Shown: one piece after another, positions 49,087 to 60,739 of the stretch
How positions within the stretch are numbered: the stretch's first letter is position 1
Layout of the letters: every line of letters begins with the position of its first letter
NCBI GenBank assembly: GCA_037576215.1
Contig: JBANDB010000020.1
Location: 1,178,001-1,242,000, forward strand
Direction of reading: 5' to 3'
Source: Armillaria gallica
Lineage: Eukaryota > Basidiomycota > Agaricomycetes > Agaricales > Physalacriaceae
Length of the DNA: 64,000 nt
Position numbers and translations under genes: made by a program
Notes under the pieces: model-generated
Databases searched by the model: none
Seen by the model: the letters and a program-made list of their open reading frames with translations, nothing else
What the model was told of the DNA's origin: nothing

Positions 49087-49507
49087 GTGTCGCTACTTGC
49101 AGCTAAGACTCACCAACATATTATCATAATCTATGTGCAGAACACAAATTTGTTGAGGATGGGTCTCCCCACATCGCTGAGGCTTTACATCCCTTACATT
49201 TCACTCTCACATCTTTATCGTGATTTGCCAATTTGGCAACACTCATCACTGATACCTTTTTTATTCTCACTGTATACAGTCAGAAAAATATATCACTCTC
49301 TTCTTTTGTGCAAAGTTTGTGTATGTCCAAGTCAATGAATTGGAGAGAATATTGAAGAGACAGAAAGGGTTTTATTTGAAAGAGAGCTGTTCACTGGCAC
49401 TGGCCTATATCCACGGTCCCGCCATCTATCTCTTGTGTCCTCACCTATTTCATTATCCTCGCCTCGTCAAAGAGCATTGTGGGTATTGGTACCGACATTG
49501 GTGGTAA
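49087..49507 (+). other. exon-like open frames, unassigned
   Basis: A short frame at 49319-49507 encodes NELERILKRQKGFY and a hydrophobic stretch YIHGPAIYLLCPHLFHY; texture is protein-like. It may continue the decayed gene of the preceding segment. No family is recognised. Confidence 0.22.
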
Positions 49508-49879
49508 AAACTCTTACAGTGGTATGCCGCTCATAAGAGGTTGGGCACCAAAAACATAGAATGGGTTCTCACGGTGGGGTTACAGTTGCCCACTATCACA
49601 CTTGATGAGAACCAATTGCATACCCTGAAATATGTTGATGCTAGTTGCACCATTCCATTCCAAAGTCTTCAAAACAAAGCATTACTAATACCTGATAAAT
49701 GACTCGTGGACTGTACACAGTACAACTCTGGTTAACAGGTGCCTGTTCAAGCAGAAGACCGAGACACCTGAACCAGCCTAGAGAAGTGACTAATATTGAT
49801 GTGCTGTGAATGATGCATGTGCATACTGGAAAGACATTCATAGTGGAAACAGATCATGGGGGTAATTGCTAACTAAACC

Positions 49880-50330
49880 GACGTGACATGATAGCTTATC
49901 ACCTGCTGCCTGAATGGAAGGAATGTCGCAACCGTAAATCTATCACACTGTTGTTTGTCTACAGAGATATACACGTGCCTTACACAAAAGCAAAAGCAAA
50001 CGGTACTGTAGTCACAGTTTTGCTGTGAGAAGTCTGTGTTATGAGAGTATTGTAACTTTTCAATACCCCTGGTTGATGACTTGAGGTGGCCATGCAACTG
50101 AGCTCGAACTGGACAGGGACTGTGTCGGATGAAATCACCCTCAAGTCATCAACCGGGGGTATTGAAAAGTTATGATACTCTCATCACCAAGACTTCTCAT
50201 AGCAAAACTGTGACTACAATACCTCTTGCTTTTGCTTTCGTGTATATCTCCATAGATGGTGAGATAGATATCCGGTTGTGATATTCCTTGCATTCAGTGA
50301 GCAAGCGACAGTGATCGATGATTTTCTGGT
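49880..50330. repeat. ~450-bp inverted repeat (hairpin)
   Basis: The left arm about 49885-50092 and right arm about 50141-50325 are complementary. Examples: GTAGTCACAGTTTTGCT and AGCAAAACTGTGACTAC; CAATACCCCTGGTTGATGAC and GTCATCAACCGGGGGTATTG; GAGATATACACG and CGTGTATATCTC; CTGAATGGAAGGAAT and ATTCCTTGCATTCAG. The spacer is about 48 bp. Similarity is highest near the loop and fades outward, with indels. There is no coding capacity. A foldback element or an inverted duplication are both possible. Confidence 0.78.
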
Positions 50331-51570
50331 AAGTGTATCTTTCAATTAGCCACCCATGGTGTTTGTCATAATCTATTCAGCCACGAAGATGGAGTGTTGT
50401 AACTTGTTGAGCAATCGTGCACCTCAGAAATTGGGAATGGAAGTGTTAGCAAAAAATGTATAAGAACTGACACTCTGATTCAAGCTAAACCGTAGCAACA
50501 AGACTCCCAGCATGCACCTTCCGTATGTTGAAGACTTCCACTATGACGGGTGTGTATTCTTCTCATGTCTTGTTTCCACATCCATTCTCACAGTAACATA
50601 TATAGGGGACTATTGAGGTTTGCAACATATTTGTTTATGCCTCTCTGCTTTGACTACATTTCTGCTAGGAGTTCAGCAGACTGCGACTCAGGGTATGTAG
50701 ACTCTATACTACCTGAAAGAAGAGTTGACATCATACGTGGGCTACAGATGCGCCTCTCACGCAAAGCAGACCAACACTTCCTTAGGTTCTAGCACTCCTG
50801 GAGGTGGCAAGCCTGTTGATCCGCCTAAGGGAAATGGCCAGAGCAGAGGAAAAACTTAGTAGTGTGGGCTCCGGTAACAATGGAGGTAGCGGTAAACCAT
50901 AGACGTACATGCTCTCCAAACGATACCACTACAAATGCTTTTTGTCAACATGCCTATTAACAAAACTGACCGGTGACAAAGAATTGATGAACCCAGATCT
51001 CTACTAAATGACTACTAACCTCAGTACGTGATGCGCAACTAAATACTTCGAGCACAGAGAGATGAGATCAGTGCTAAGGAATTTCCGAGATTTCAGGGAA
51101 AAAATGAAGCCTCTAGGTGGTTTTATACTTAACTCCAGTCTGACTCGTCATTCGACATCTCTAATAGCCTCCGTGACCATCCAAACATGGAGAGTCAACC
51201 CGCCACCATACATCTCCAAAACAGGAAGAAATCTGAAGTAACTGTGAAGGCTAAAGGTCTGAAGGACTCCATCAATACTATTGGGAGACGTGAGAAACTT
51301 AAAGTCGTTTCTTCCTCTGACTCAGTGTTTCTTGTTCAAAATCAACTATCTTCGGCGGTTGTTAATACGTCTGATTCGAAGTTTCAAACATCTTATGGGC
51401 GTTGAAGGCAAATATGAAGACCGCCCATAGTTGATGATTTTTTGACTAGGAAGTGCTATCAAGTGCTTATCCGATATTGTTATCTAGGCGACGCCGCGAC
51501 TTAAATCCCTTCTCAAAACAGCTTGTAATTTTGCTTTGAAGGGTTACACATACGAACAGAGTTAGAACTC
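50331..51570. other. no supported gene
   Basis: Only short frames; the one at 51187-51405 (Lys/Ser-rich) has low information content. Confidence 0.35.
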
Positions 51571-52436
51571 GGCTGCGATGGAGACCATGGGATCAGCATC
51601 GCAGAGACAGTGAGGAAAGGGGCAGGCTGCAGTACTCGTTACCTGACAGCCCCGTAACTACTGTCAACCTCGCTGAGTTCCCTTACAAGTATTCCGATCT
51701 TCTTCGCACAAAGTCAGTAATGATACCTACGGAACCGGAGACGGGAAGGATGTTAGTCTTTATTGCGTGAAACGCTGATAAAGAAATAGGTGATGGCAAC
51801 GGATACAAAGTTAATGAGTTCGATCCACCACAACAATGATGGCACGGCTCATGGCAGCCGCCGAAATGATGTTGGCCCGTTCAACCACGTCATCCCTCTC
51901 GCGACCCGCACGGATGTCTATGAGACTACGATATCAATTGTCCGCTGAGTGATGGAGACCATGGGATCGGCGTCGCAGGGACGGAGTGAGCAAGGGAAAG
52001 GGCTGTATGTGAACCCGTTGTTGTAGATTTCTGCGAGCGCTTTTCTTCGGTCGAAAGACTTATACTAACGTTGGATGTGTATCATGTTGTTTTCTAGGAA
52101 GACTGGTGCGATAGTGTAAAGCTTCCTGACCCAAATTGAGCTATGAACAATGAGAAATTACTGCGAAAACTGCAAATCTTGCCTTTGAGCTCGCTCATGA
52201 GATCACGGAGGACCGGACCGCTCCACAGCTCCCAATGTCACGACTCGTGAAGTCAGAAACGCGATACAGAAGCGAGTGCGAAGATTCCAAGGCTTCCTGG
52301 AAAGCTGCAGTACTCGTTACCTGACAGCCTCGTAACTACTGTAAACCTCGCTGACTGGGAGTTCCTTTACAAGTATTCCGATCTTCTTCGCACGAGGTCA
52401 GTAACGATACCTATGGAATCGGAGACGGGAACTTAT
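51571..52436 (+). repeat. mosaic direct repeats
   Basis: The block 51571-51750 has two parts. Its first part (GATGGAGACCATGGGATC, GCAGRGAC) recurs at 51949-52005. Its second part (CTGCAGTACTCGTTACCTGA through GAGACGGGAA) recurs at 52299-52436. Separately, 52142-52245 (TATGAACAATGAGAA, CTCCCAATG) recurs at about 53095-53180. The repeated pieces are shuffled relative to each other, as in nested or rearranged copies of an element. No coding sequence is recognised. Confidence 0.6.
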
Positions 52437-53638
52437 AAAAAACTTGGACGGAGTGACTATATCCGGTGTATTCGACACGTGGAACCGCAATTCTGGGTCA
52501 GATACTCCAGAAGGGCCGGTGGACAATTTTGGAACATCAAAGACTTCCAACATGCAATCTCGAGTGCGGGTCAAACAGTGATGGTATGAAAATTAAGGGC
52601 GTCCGGGGACAGTGGGTATACTTGACGTTGAAGTTCAATGTCATCCATGTGCACAGGAAGAGAAGGACTAGCATTATCATGCACTTATCTCGTAGCTCTG
52701 GCGCCTCCGGAAGCCGAAAAAATACGGGATTTCAATTTCGGATGAAGAGGCGCTGGGTTTGTGTCATCTTTCCTCTTCGGCACTAAGAACAGATTCGAGG
52801 GTGACTTAGTGTGGTAGTCGCTGCAGATTTCTTCTTCGTCTTCGAGGAGGTAGAGTCTGCAGGCAGTAATTGAGCTGTAGATGGAGTAACATCGTCAACG
52901 GTAGTATCAAGTGGAGAGTGGAGAGTGGAGAGTGTAGAGACCACAGATTTGAGAGTGAAAAAAAAAGGACAACGGTGAGAGCTGGCATGAAAAGCTGAGT
53001 CCAAAAGGGTGTCGTTGAATCGCACTCTCATCACGATATAGAACCGTCTCGCTAGATCCAGGAGAGAGGATCAATGCGATAATGCTATGCTATGCTATGA
53101 ACAACGAGAATGTACGGTGAAATATCTGAAACCTGCCATTGAGCACACGTGGTCGCGGAGGGACCAACACTCCCAATGACACAATGAAAGGTTTTTCTGC
53201 CCCTCCAAGAAAGACAAGCACTTTTGAAGATGTCGGTACCACGAGTCTAGATCTCTATAGCAATGGGATGTTCTAGAAGAGACAGTATCCATTACTTACC
53301 TGTCTGCATATTCTTTGTTATGGATATCGGTCTCTCCCGTTATCTCTGAGTCAACACATGCCTTCACTCGGCCTTCTCGGCATTGGCAGTGACTCGCACT
53401 TTCTCTTACTTTCTCTAACCTTCTTGCCGCTACCAGAATACACTATTTAGCCAATTTTCTCTCCCGACTTTAGTGGTCGAAATTTGCTCGATGCCATTAA
53501 TATAAAAGAGGAACATTGTAGAATAAAAATACTTGGACTCTGTAGTATATAAACACTGCCTGTACTATTGTATCTTCAGCTATCAACTCACCTTTCAACC
53601 TCCACAGTCCCTGTGTGAACCTAAGTGATCAAGATCGG

Positions 53639-53723
53639 TTACGCTAAGCGCTTGCCGTTCCACTCGCTGACCGACTACGCTTAGCGCTCGTCGGAAACCT
53701 AGTCAGTTACGCTTAGCGCTCGT
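53639..53723 (+). repeat. three copies of TTACGCTTAGCGCT
   Basis: TTACGCTAAGCGCT, CTACGCTTAGCGCT and TTACGCTTAGCGCT occur at 53639-53652, 53675-53688 and 53707-53720. The core AGCGCT is self-complementary, and the first copy is a near-perfect palindrome (GCTAAGCGCTTGC). Spacing is about 32-37 bp. This could be a protein-binding array or a short tandem repeat. Confidence 0.5.
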
Positions 53724-54084
53724 TAACAAACTTACAGATCCCTCTTGGTAATCGGACTCAGCTTACGGACATCCTCGCTCTCATCAGGCTTTCTTCGAGT
53801 ATTCACCAACTCGTATATTAGCTTGACTACCGATACTCTTAACATTCTTGGTTGACACGATCGTGTTTTCCATTACTGTTTTCCGTCTCGCAGGACCATT
53901 TGTGGGAGAATAGCATGTCATAATTTTTGCTGCATAGGAAGCTGGAAGACTCAAGAAGTTTGAGAGTAGACTTTCGAATGAATTCCTAGGGGGGAAGGAC
54001 TTTGGTCGGCAGAGACGGAAAAGGACGGAACCGGCTATCGCCGAAGATGCTTTTCTTCTACCATCATCGCCTGTTGGACCCGCC

Positions 54085-55290
54085 GTCCTTCTGTGTTGTA
54101 CCTCTGCCATCGCTTCTTAAACCTTCAATCCCTGATTCCTCTGCCGAATAGTGCCACAATATTTTCACTGTGAATGAAGATCTTGGATTGGGGATTTGTT
54201 TCTTGCTGAGCAAGGTGCGTGGTGCGAATTTTGATTACCGGTCTTGATGCCAACAGCCAGACTGTTCTATTCAATCTGCGTTGCACACTGCGTGTTGCTT
54301 TGTTCTCGGAGGATGATCAATGGCGGCAACGACTCGACACCACGATTGAAGCATATGGCTTCACCAAGAATGAAGTAAAGGTGACTTGCCGGGAGCGCCA
54401 TGGAGTACCAGTACTAGGATGGTTTCTCCTTGTAACTATGCTGTCCTTTTTTAGCCTCGGCCAACCCAAAATATGGCTCCTTCTAGAAGTCTCTCGGGCT
54501 GATGTTGCACCGTATTGTTAGGTCCGCCGCAGGTGTCTTCAATATCGCAATCCAAGCTCACCTCGCTGCCATATAGTCCCAGCAGTGTATCACCAACATG
54601 CTCGATAATGATTCATGCGGGCGTACAACGAGGAGATAGTCTTGCTGGCAGTGCTCATTGGTGTTTGCGAGTCTGTTCAATCTGGTTTTATCGTAGCGGG
54701 TGAGTCGCCAGTGTCATTTGTGACCCTTCCTGAGGCTACATTCCTGATTTAGGATTGTCTCCGCTTTCGTTTCCTCGTTTCCGTTTTCTACGGTGACACC
54801 CTTCCAGAGAAGGAACTGCAGATGACGTTAGGATGCGCACATCATCGTTCTTATGCAGGCATCCACATCCGTTTACCCGTCCTGTTCGCCATCATACTGT
54901 ACCTCGGTGTAATATGCCGAGCTTCATCCGCCTCTGCCATAAACATCCACCTCATCCTGCTTCCATTCTCCTCGATTTTCTCCCATAATACACCCACCAT
55001 GAGTTCCGCCACTCGACCATTATATCGCCTTCACAGTCATAGTTGTCACCAACGATCTTCACTCCTTGTGTTAACCCAATGTCATATCTACTTCCACCCG
55101 CTTCTGAAGCACTGCGCCGCGTCTGTCACCGGATTGTATGGTCGTTTTGCCAGACATTGTCTCCCAATTACCCTGTTTGCATTTTGGGCGCACCGTAGGC
55201 TGGACGACGTGGCAGCCGGCGAGGTAAAATGCTACGAGGGATGGGTATGGCGTCGGAGTATGCGAGAGGCTGCCCGCAGATGATATCGAT
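54085..55290 (+). repeat. diverged duplicate segment, copy 2
   Basis: Co-linear with 47690-48950. Open frames 54219-54521 (LFSEDDQWRQRLDTTIEAYGF) and 54822-55283 (hydrophobic segment FAIILYLGVICRASSASAINI, then basic C-terminus) are longer than the corresponding frames of copy 1, so this copy is the better preserved one. At least one predicted membrane helix is visible in the second frame. I do not recognise the protein. Confidence 0.65.
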
Positions 55291-55564
55291 GTGGAACGTG
55301 GATGTCTCAGTATCCCGTAATTATTCTAGAGTGGCTCAGCGTGCTTATGACGAGGAATCGCCAAGAATGGAACGAAGCTTTCAAAGTAGATGATGCAAAT
55401 TCTCCGGTTGTTTTCTTCAAGCCAACCATATTAATTAGTGCTAGAGGTGAAGCTTTGAGGGATAACACTGTTCTTGCATAGAACCAAAGCCCAACCAAAA
55501 CCTCAATCTATGATAGAGATATACTGACAACGCAACGAGTACTGCCTTTTCCTGTGTAATGACA

Positions 55565-55630
55565 TTCGGATATTGTGTAATTGGCATACGGCTTTACCGG
55601 TTATACCTGGTTCAATCCCCCATATCCGAA
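55565..55630 (+). other. tRNA-like module with 9-bp end stem
   Basis: TTCGGATAT at 55565-55573 is the exact complement of ATATCCGAA at 55622-55630. Between them lie an A-box-like TGTAATTGG and a B-box-like GGTTCAATCCC, 66 nt in all. A normal 5-bp T stem and a normal anticodon arm cannot be drawn, so this is not a standard tRNA gene. A tRNA-derived SINE head or decayed tRNA fits. Confidence 0.4.
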
Positions 55631-57328
55631 ATAGGTATGTACCGAGAATATTTTATACATCTTTGGTCTGGACTTACCATCAATGCAATACAGGTTAAAG
55701 TAAATCGAACACCTTGTGTTTATTTATTTTATATCAGATATTTTACTCAGTGAAACACGGCTACACTGCAGGGGATCAAAGGGCGAAGGGAAGGCCGCCG
55801 TAGATCTTCCATACATAGCGGCACCTATTCGCATTAACCCTCTGCCAAAGAATCTTGTCGCGTCTAGCAACGGTCATTTCGCCAGACCTGATCTCCTCAA
55901 TGCACCTTCGTCACGCTGCAGCCGTGTGTATATCCCAGGGTGTTCCAGTGTACAAAGATCCCGAATTTCCGATCTGGTAATTTGAATATCCATCATTAGT
56001 TGTTTCACCTTATCCGAGCTTCGAGCACCCTTTAATACTTACCATCACCATCGATTTCTCGTTTTTCTTTTTTTCGCCTTCCACTCTCAAATATGTTTGC
56101 AACATGCATGCAAAGCTTGGCTAGCACCTTTCGTTGATCATTGGAAGGGTGCATATTGGGCTAGCGCAACATTTAGACTCCTCTCGCTCAGGCGGGAAAT
56201 GTCTCAGAATGTTCGTTCGCTATCCCGCACCTGGATCACCCCTCGCTGCCATGCTTTTGCATCTATTGCATTAATGAGCACTGTACAATGTTCTTGGCTT
56301 TGTTTCATGGCCGTATGAGGCCACTGTGACCGTAGCTCGAGGAGCCTTCTCCCGCTACTTCTCCAGTGACCACAAGGTCTTCGGACATCATAGCCCTTTT
56401 GTCCCTCGCCGATGGCATCTCTGCCGTTTTTGCAGCGTCATGGCAGAGGACGGCTGATGAGCCTCGCGCGTTGCTCGAATGCTGCGCTAACGACGGTCTC
56501 TCTCATCGTCTCATTCAAGACATCACTGCGGTGGTCCCAGAAATCACTGGCCCTCTCCTTGTTCCCTGATTGAACAGTTGCTGTTTCTGCTCAGGGTATT
56601 CAATTCAGGGTATTCAATGTAGAGGGTGTCGCAAGCTATGATTTCTTGGCTATTTACAATGATGTACCTGTGTATGTAGCACATTTAGCATTATGGACAG
56701 ATAGTCCAGAGCAACACATTCACATATGTATCATGTCCCTTCGAAGTCATCCAACTCCGTGAGATGCGTTGGTCCGGAAAACCAACGATGTTCACAGCGG
56801 CATGGGTTCTTCGCGGTCTGCGATGTTGACTAGTTTGTCAACAACGGCGCAGAAAACATTGGCTGTTCCCTTGATAGGGACCGTTGTCAGTGCGACGCCT
56901 ACTACTACTACTATTCAGGAGTTTGATGATGCGCTGCTGAACCCAAGTAAAATATGCTTATCGCCACCGGGTGGAACTTTGACAGGCTTTGTGGATTAGG
57001 CGTGCAGGTGGATTGATCCATCTGATACGAAGGATGAGACTAGCCTGTCGAGGAAGCTATAGCCTATGAATGCGATCGGATATAGTATAAATGCTGGCAC
57101 GGTTCTATCTCGTTGCGGGTTCGATTCCCGGATGCTGGCCTCTGTGGAAACCACTCTGGTCATTTTTAATCGCGTTATTGAGTAGGTTGAGGTCCCCGCT
57201 ACTTCCACGAACATTATTGCTATGTCGGCAGAGTGTTTATATTTCGCTGAAATACATTGGAGACGACTCGAATATTAAGAACAAGTTCCCTTTTCTGTGA
57301 GTAGGCAGCGAAAGTAACGAGTGTAATT

Positions 57329-57390
57329 GGGTATCATAGCTCAGTGGTGTAATTTACGATATCTCGGAGTTCGACTCTCTGTCACTACCC
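57329..57390 (+). other. tRNA-like module
   Basis: GGGTA..TACCC ends, A-box-like TAGCTCAGTGG (57337-57347) and B-box-like GAGTTCGACTC (57367-57377), only 62 nt. The region where an anticodon arm should lie is about 20 nt and does not fold as one. It resembles a tRNA-derived SINE head. Confidence 0.4.
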
Positions 57391-58057
57391 GGTTGCTACC
57401 TGGTTCAATATTGCCCTTTTTAATTTCAATTTCACGCACGACCCTGCGATCATTACTGGGAGCATAAGCCAGCTGCAGCTCCACCTCCTTTAGATACCAG
57501 AAAGCCAGTGAGTTCTGTAAGGCACCGAGCTATAGGACTTGTTTTATAACCACGACGACTCGAAGAAAGGATTGCGATGAGATTAATCTCCAAATAGGCA
57601 AGTGTTTTAGAATACATCGGTGCTGCGAGTCTAATGCCGTTCAGTGTACGGTACTCTTCTAATGGAACCATACGTAGCGAAGTCTCTTTTGTTCTAAAGG
57701 AGGCGTCGCGAAAACTTTGAATGGAAATGCAGACCCGGCTTTTCATCAAATCCGATAGGCCTGGCACTGTGCTTGAACGGTGCAGTTGCTTTAATATTGC
57801 ATTGTCGTGTATGAAGACTGGTATAGCTCGTCTCTTTATTTTCCCCGTGGATGTTTAGATATTGTTGACATCATTTTCTTCCTAGGCGAGATGATCTGCG
57901 CATTGTACATATGAATTCGGATCCGAAACCTCATGTCTAAGTCGAATATGGTCGGCGAAGAGTGCCCATACCAGAGAGGGGATAAAAAATTAAAATGTTA
58001 TAGAAAATCTGGTCGGATTTATACCAAGAATCAAAAACTCTACACGTTTTCACGTAC

Positions 58058-58120
58058 GAAGGAGCTGGGAGTCGAACCCAAAGTAGGCCGTTGTACCATT
58101 TTGTACTCAGCACCTCTTAC
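58058..58120 (-). other. tRNA-like module
   Basis: On the minus strand: A-box-like GTGCTGAGTACAAAATGG, then GGGTTCGACTCCC (B box with a T-stem), then CTCCTTCG. The distance between the boxes is too short for an anticodon arm. Confidence 0.35.
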
Positions 58121-58782
58121 AATACGACAGCGTTCACTGGGCATTTTATTCTCTGACTTTGGCTGTACGTAGCGCAATGATCTTATCCAAGAGTGGGGGA
58201 CTATCATTCGATAATACGGCACGATGTTGGAAACATAGACTATCAGGGAACTAGTCGTGCTTCTGTAGAAGAAAATACTGTTCGGCGGAACGTACTCGCC
58301 TATGATCTACTTCCCCATATCTTGGACAGCGGTTCTTCACCTGCATATGGTAAGTCCGAGTCGCTGAAAGGCTTCAGTGAAACCATTGGATATCACAATA
58401 CAGCTCACCTCGGTGATATTTTCCCACTGATGTGCTCCAGCATTCGTGTGTCTAGGTTGCACAATGGATATACCAGGAACCTATGCTGTGCTACACTCTG
58501 ACATGATGAGAAGCCAAAGTCACACTTCCTTGCATGACATCATCTGTTGCCAGTCACGGAAAGCTACTCATGATATAGCACATCAGCTGCCGTCCGTTGA
58601 GCAGGAAAATTGCGGTTCACTTCTTTGTATCTAAATGATAAGTACGCACCACTAAAATTTTTCTTCAGTTTTCATCGACGGTCGCGCATTCGGCGGCTCA
58701 TAAGCAGGGTCTGACGTTGTCTGAGAGGCTAATTAGATCGTCTCTTTCCATAGTATCAGGACAGAGATATTTGTTTCTCTGC

Positions 58783-58852
58783 ACTGATATAGTCTATTCG
58801 CTGGGTTGACTTATGGTATGCTGTGGTTCGATTCCCCATATCCCAATAAGAT
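58783..58852 (+). other. tRNA-like module
   Basis: GATAT near the start pairs with ATATC at 58838-58842. A B box GGTTCGATTCC lies at 58825-58835; the A-box region is poorly conserved. It resembles the module at 55565-55630 in its CCCATATCC end. Confidence 0.33.
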
Positions 58853-59059
58853 CCTCATGGCCGTCTTGACTCATAAGTGTAATGTGCGATGTGTCGAATG
58901 ATCCTTTTTCGCGTACATCTACTTGTCAGGCAGATACCACATTCTACGCCATTTGCTGTGAATCATATTCTTCAAGAATTTTTTTACTAACCACATGAAT
59001 GTATTCTAGGAGCCGTGAGCGTAACTGCCGAACCTCAATTTACGAGGATTCAATGAGGG

Positions 59060-60250
59060 ATGGCGCGTGTCAGTCTCCTGATCCTTGCCTGATGCAATCA
59101 TTGATCCGCGCGCACAGCCACGACACCCTTCTTTTCTCCGCCACTATGTCAGTCACCGTCGCGTTAAGAGTGCTGCTACCCAATAGTAAGAGACGATGTT
59201 CGCCAGGACAGACGATGGATACATATTAATGTCAGCGGGAACTGGTGAGTAAACAAGCTGCTGGGAACGACGAGTACCGCTCATCAGGGCATTTCAAACG
59301 CCTCGTGTCTGTATCCATGACGACTTTGCACTATCCCTCCCTTTCGCCTGTATTCACGCACATACATCCATGTGTCCCGGTTACTAATTAGATGCACATC
59401 TAGCCGTCCCAATGTCATCGGATTTACTAAGTGCTGGAGACGAGATCGGGGCTTGAGGCGTATCTTTAGTTCTATGCGCACAGCAATTCTCGGCATGGTG
59501 CTTGCCGTACCCAGTGACGCCTCCTTACTAGTTACTACTCGCCCCTCAATACACCTGTTCGACCTCGCCACTCTCATACATCATCTACTTCACCGATCCC
59601 GATTCCGTCCGGGCTTTCAGTCTCACAGGGAACGCAACCCCAATGACAGAGCTCGTCATTTCCTTCGGAAGGATGTTACCATCGTCTTTGACATCAACCA
59701 GAAACATAACCCAAACCTCTTTTCCTTCGATACTAGGCGCCGAGCTTCTATCAGGACCCTCTCCATAACCGCGGGCGGGTCCTTTAACTTCGGTCTCTCA
59801 TCCTTTCCCTCGGTCTTTGCGCCAGATATGCCATGTTCGCTCAGGTTCCCTTGTCCGCCTGATTCTCGAGAATAGTACGGATGCCCACCAGGATGTGTTC
59901 CGCATCGGTCTGTCTTCCGTATAACGGTTACCGACAACCATACAATACGGCGACGATGCGCAGCCCTAAGTATGGTGTCTGTGGTCACTGTGGATGGGGG
60001 TTATGCGAAGCCACAGGACCTGCAAAGCTATGTAGGTCCTGATGTCCTCCAAATGCCAATGTGTGCTTTCTTTGGGACCTCTACATGTTAACGACGTGGA
60101 GGTGCGCGGTGCAGGCGTCTCTCTGTATCTGACCTTGTAGTAACTAACAAACTAGAACTAGATGACGGATGTATGCGTATCGGCCTATCCTTAGGCGGCT
60201 CACAGAGGCCATGTTCGTAATAAGAAGATTACATGATGTAATAGCCAGAT
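59060..60250 (+). repeat. diverged tandem duplication, unit 1
   Basis: Matches 60740-61760 in order: GCACAGCCACGACACCCTTC (59112) with GCACAGCCACATCACCCTTC; CTATCAGGACCCTCTCCATA (59748) with a near-identical stretch; CTCTGTATCTGACCTTGTAG (60120) with CTCTGTATCTGGCCTTGTAG; ATGTATGCGTATCG with ATGTATGCGTGTCG. Offsets between matching points are about 1515-1660 bp because of indels. A 167-codon frame (59372-59875) lies in this unit but has no counterpart of equal length in unit 2 and no known motif. Confidence 0.6.
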
Positions 60251-60458
60251 GTAATACATCTGGCTGTGACGTCTTGCATGTGACGCGCGCTTTGCGAGTC
60301 TAGAAACTATTTTGGATAACTCCATAAGCAAAAATAGGAACATCCTGTATCTGACATGCTACAAAGCCGAAATTTAGCTTCTCTCTCCAAACATTCAGCG
60401 CGCCAAACGACTGTCCTCATCTAGAACAAAAATACGATAAAGCCTTGGATTTTATAAT

Positions 60459-60533
60459 TCAGATACAGGGAATCGAACCCCCGACCGCCCAAGGAGTAAC
60501 ATCTTGGTTACTGCCTTTCCTACTGCCTGATTG
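60459..60533 (-). other. tRNA-like module, best approach to a full tRNA
   Basis: On the minus strand: A-box-like GGCAGTAGGAAAGGC, a stem GTAAC/GTTAC around CAAGAT, then CTCCTTGGGCGGTC and GGGGGTTCGATTCCC. The order resembles a Leu-type tRNA with AAG in the loop, but the acceptor ends pair poorly, so I call it a degenerate tRNA or SINE head. Confidence 0.35.
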
Positions 60534-60739
60534 ACCATGCGTCTTGGTGACGAGTTTGGAGATGCCGATGACATCTAGGCTGTAGATGTCAGCTCATACA
60601 GAATGAAGAAGAGTTTTCGCGCTCTTCTGCTGCCTGAGTTCACAGAGTTTTCCTCTCCATGAAGAAGGCTCATATGCTGATGGCGAGAGACGGTACCCTA
60701 GGAGCAACCGTCGAACGACATTTTATAAGGGATAATGCA

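Larger units (their letters stand above)
55640..59060. other. no supported protein gene
   Basis: Frames below about 105 codons on both strands with no recognised motif. The only structured features are the tRNA-like modules listed separately, plus a further B box (GGGTTCGATTCCCGG) at about 57117-57131. Confidence 0.35.

Noticed and set aside
52783..53034. Ser/Thr-rich minus-strand frame
   Set aside because: Coincides with GGAGAGT microsatellite-like sequence at 52913-52940 and lacks any conserved motif.
57329..57390. Functional tRNA gene
   Set aside because: Only 62 nt long, no anticodon stem can be drawn, and the acceptor stem pairs over five bases only.
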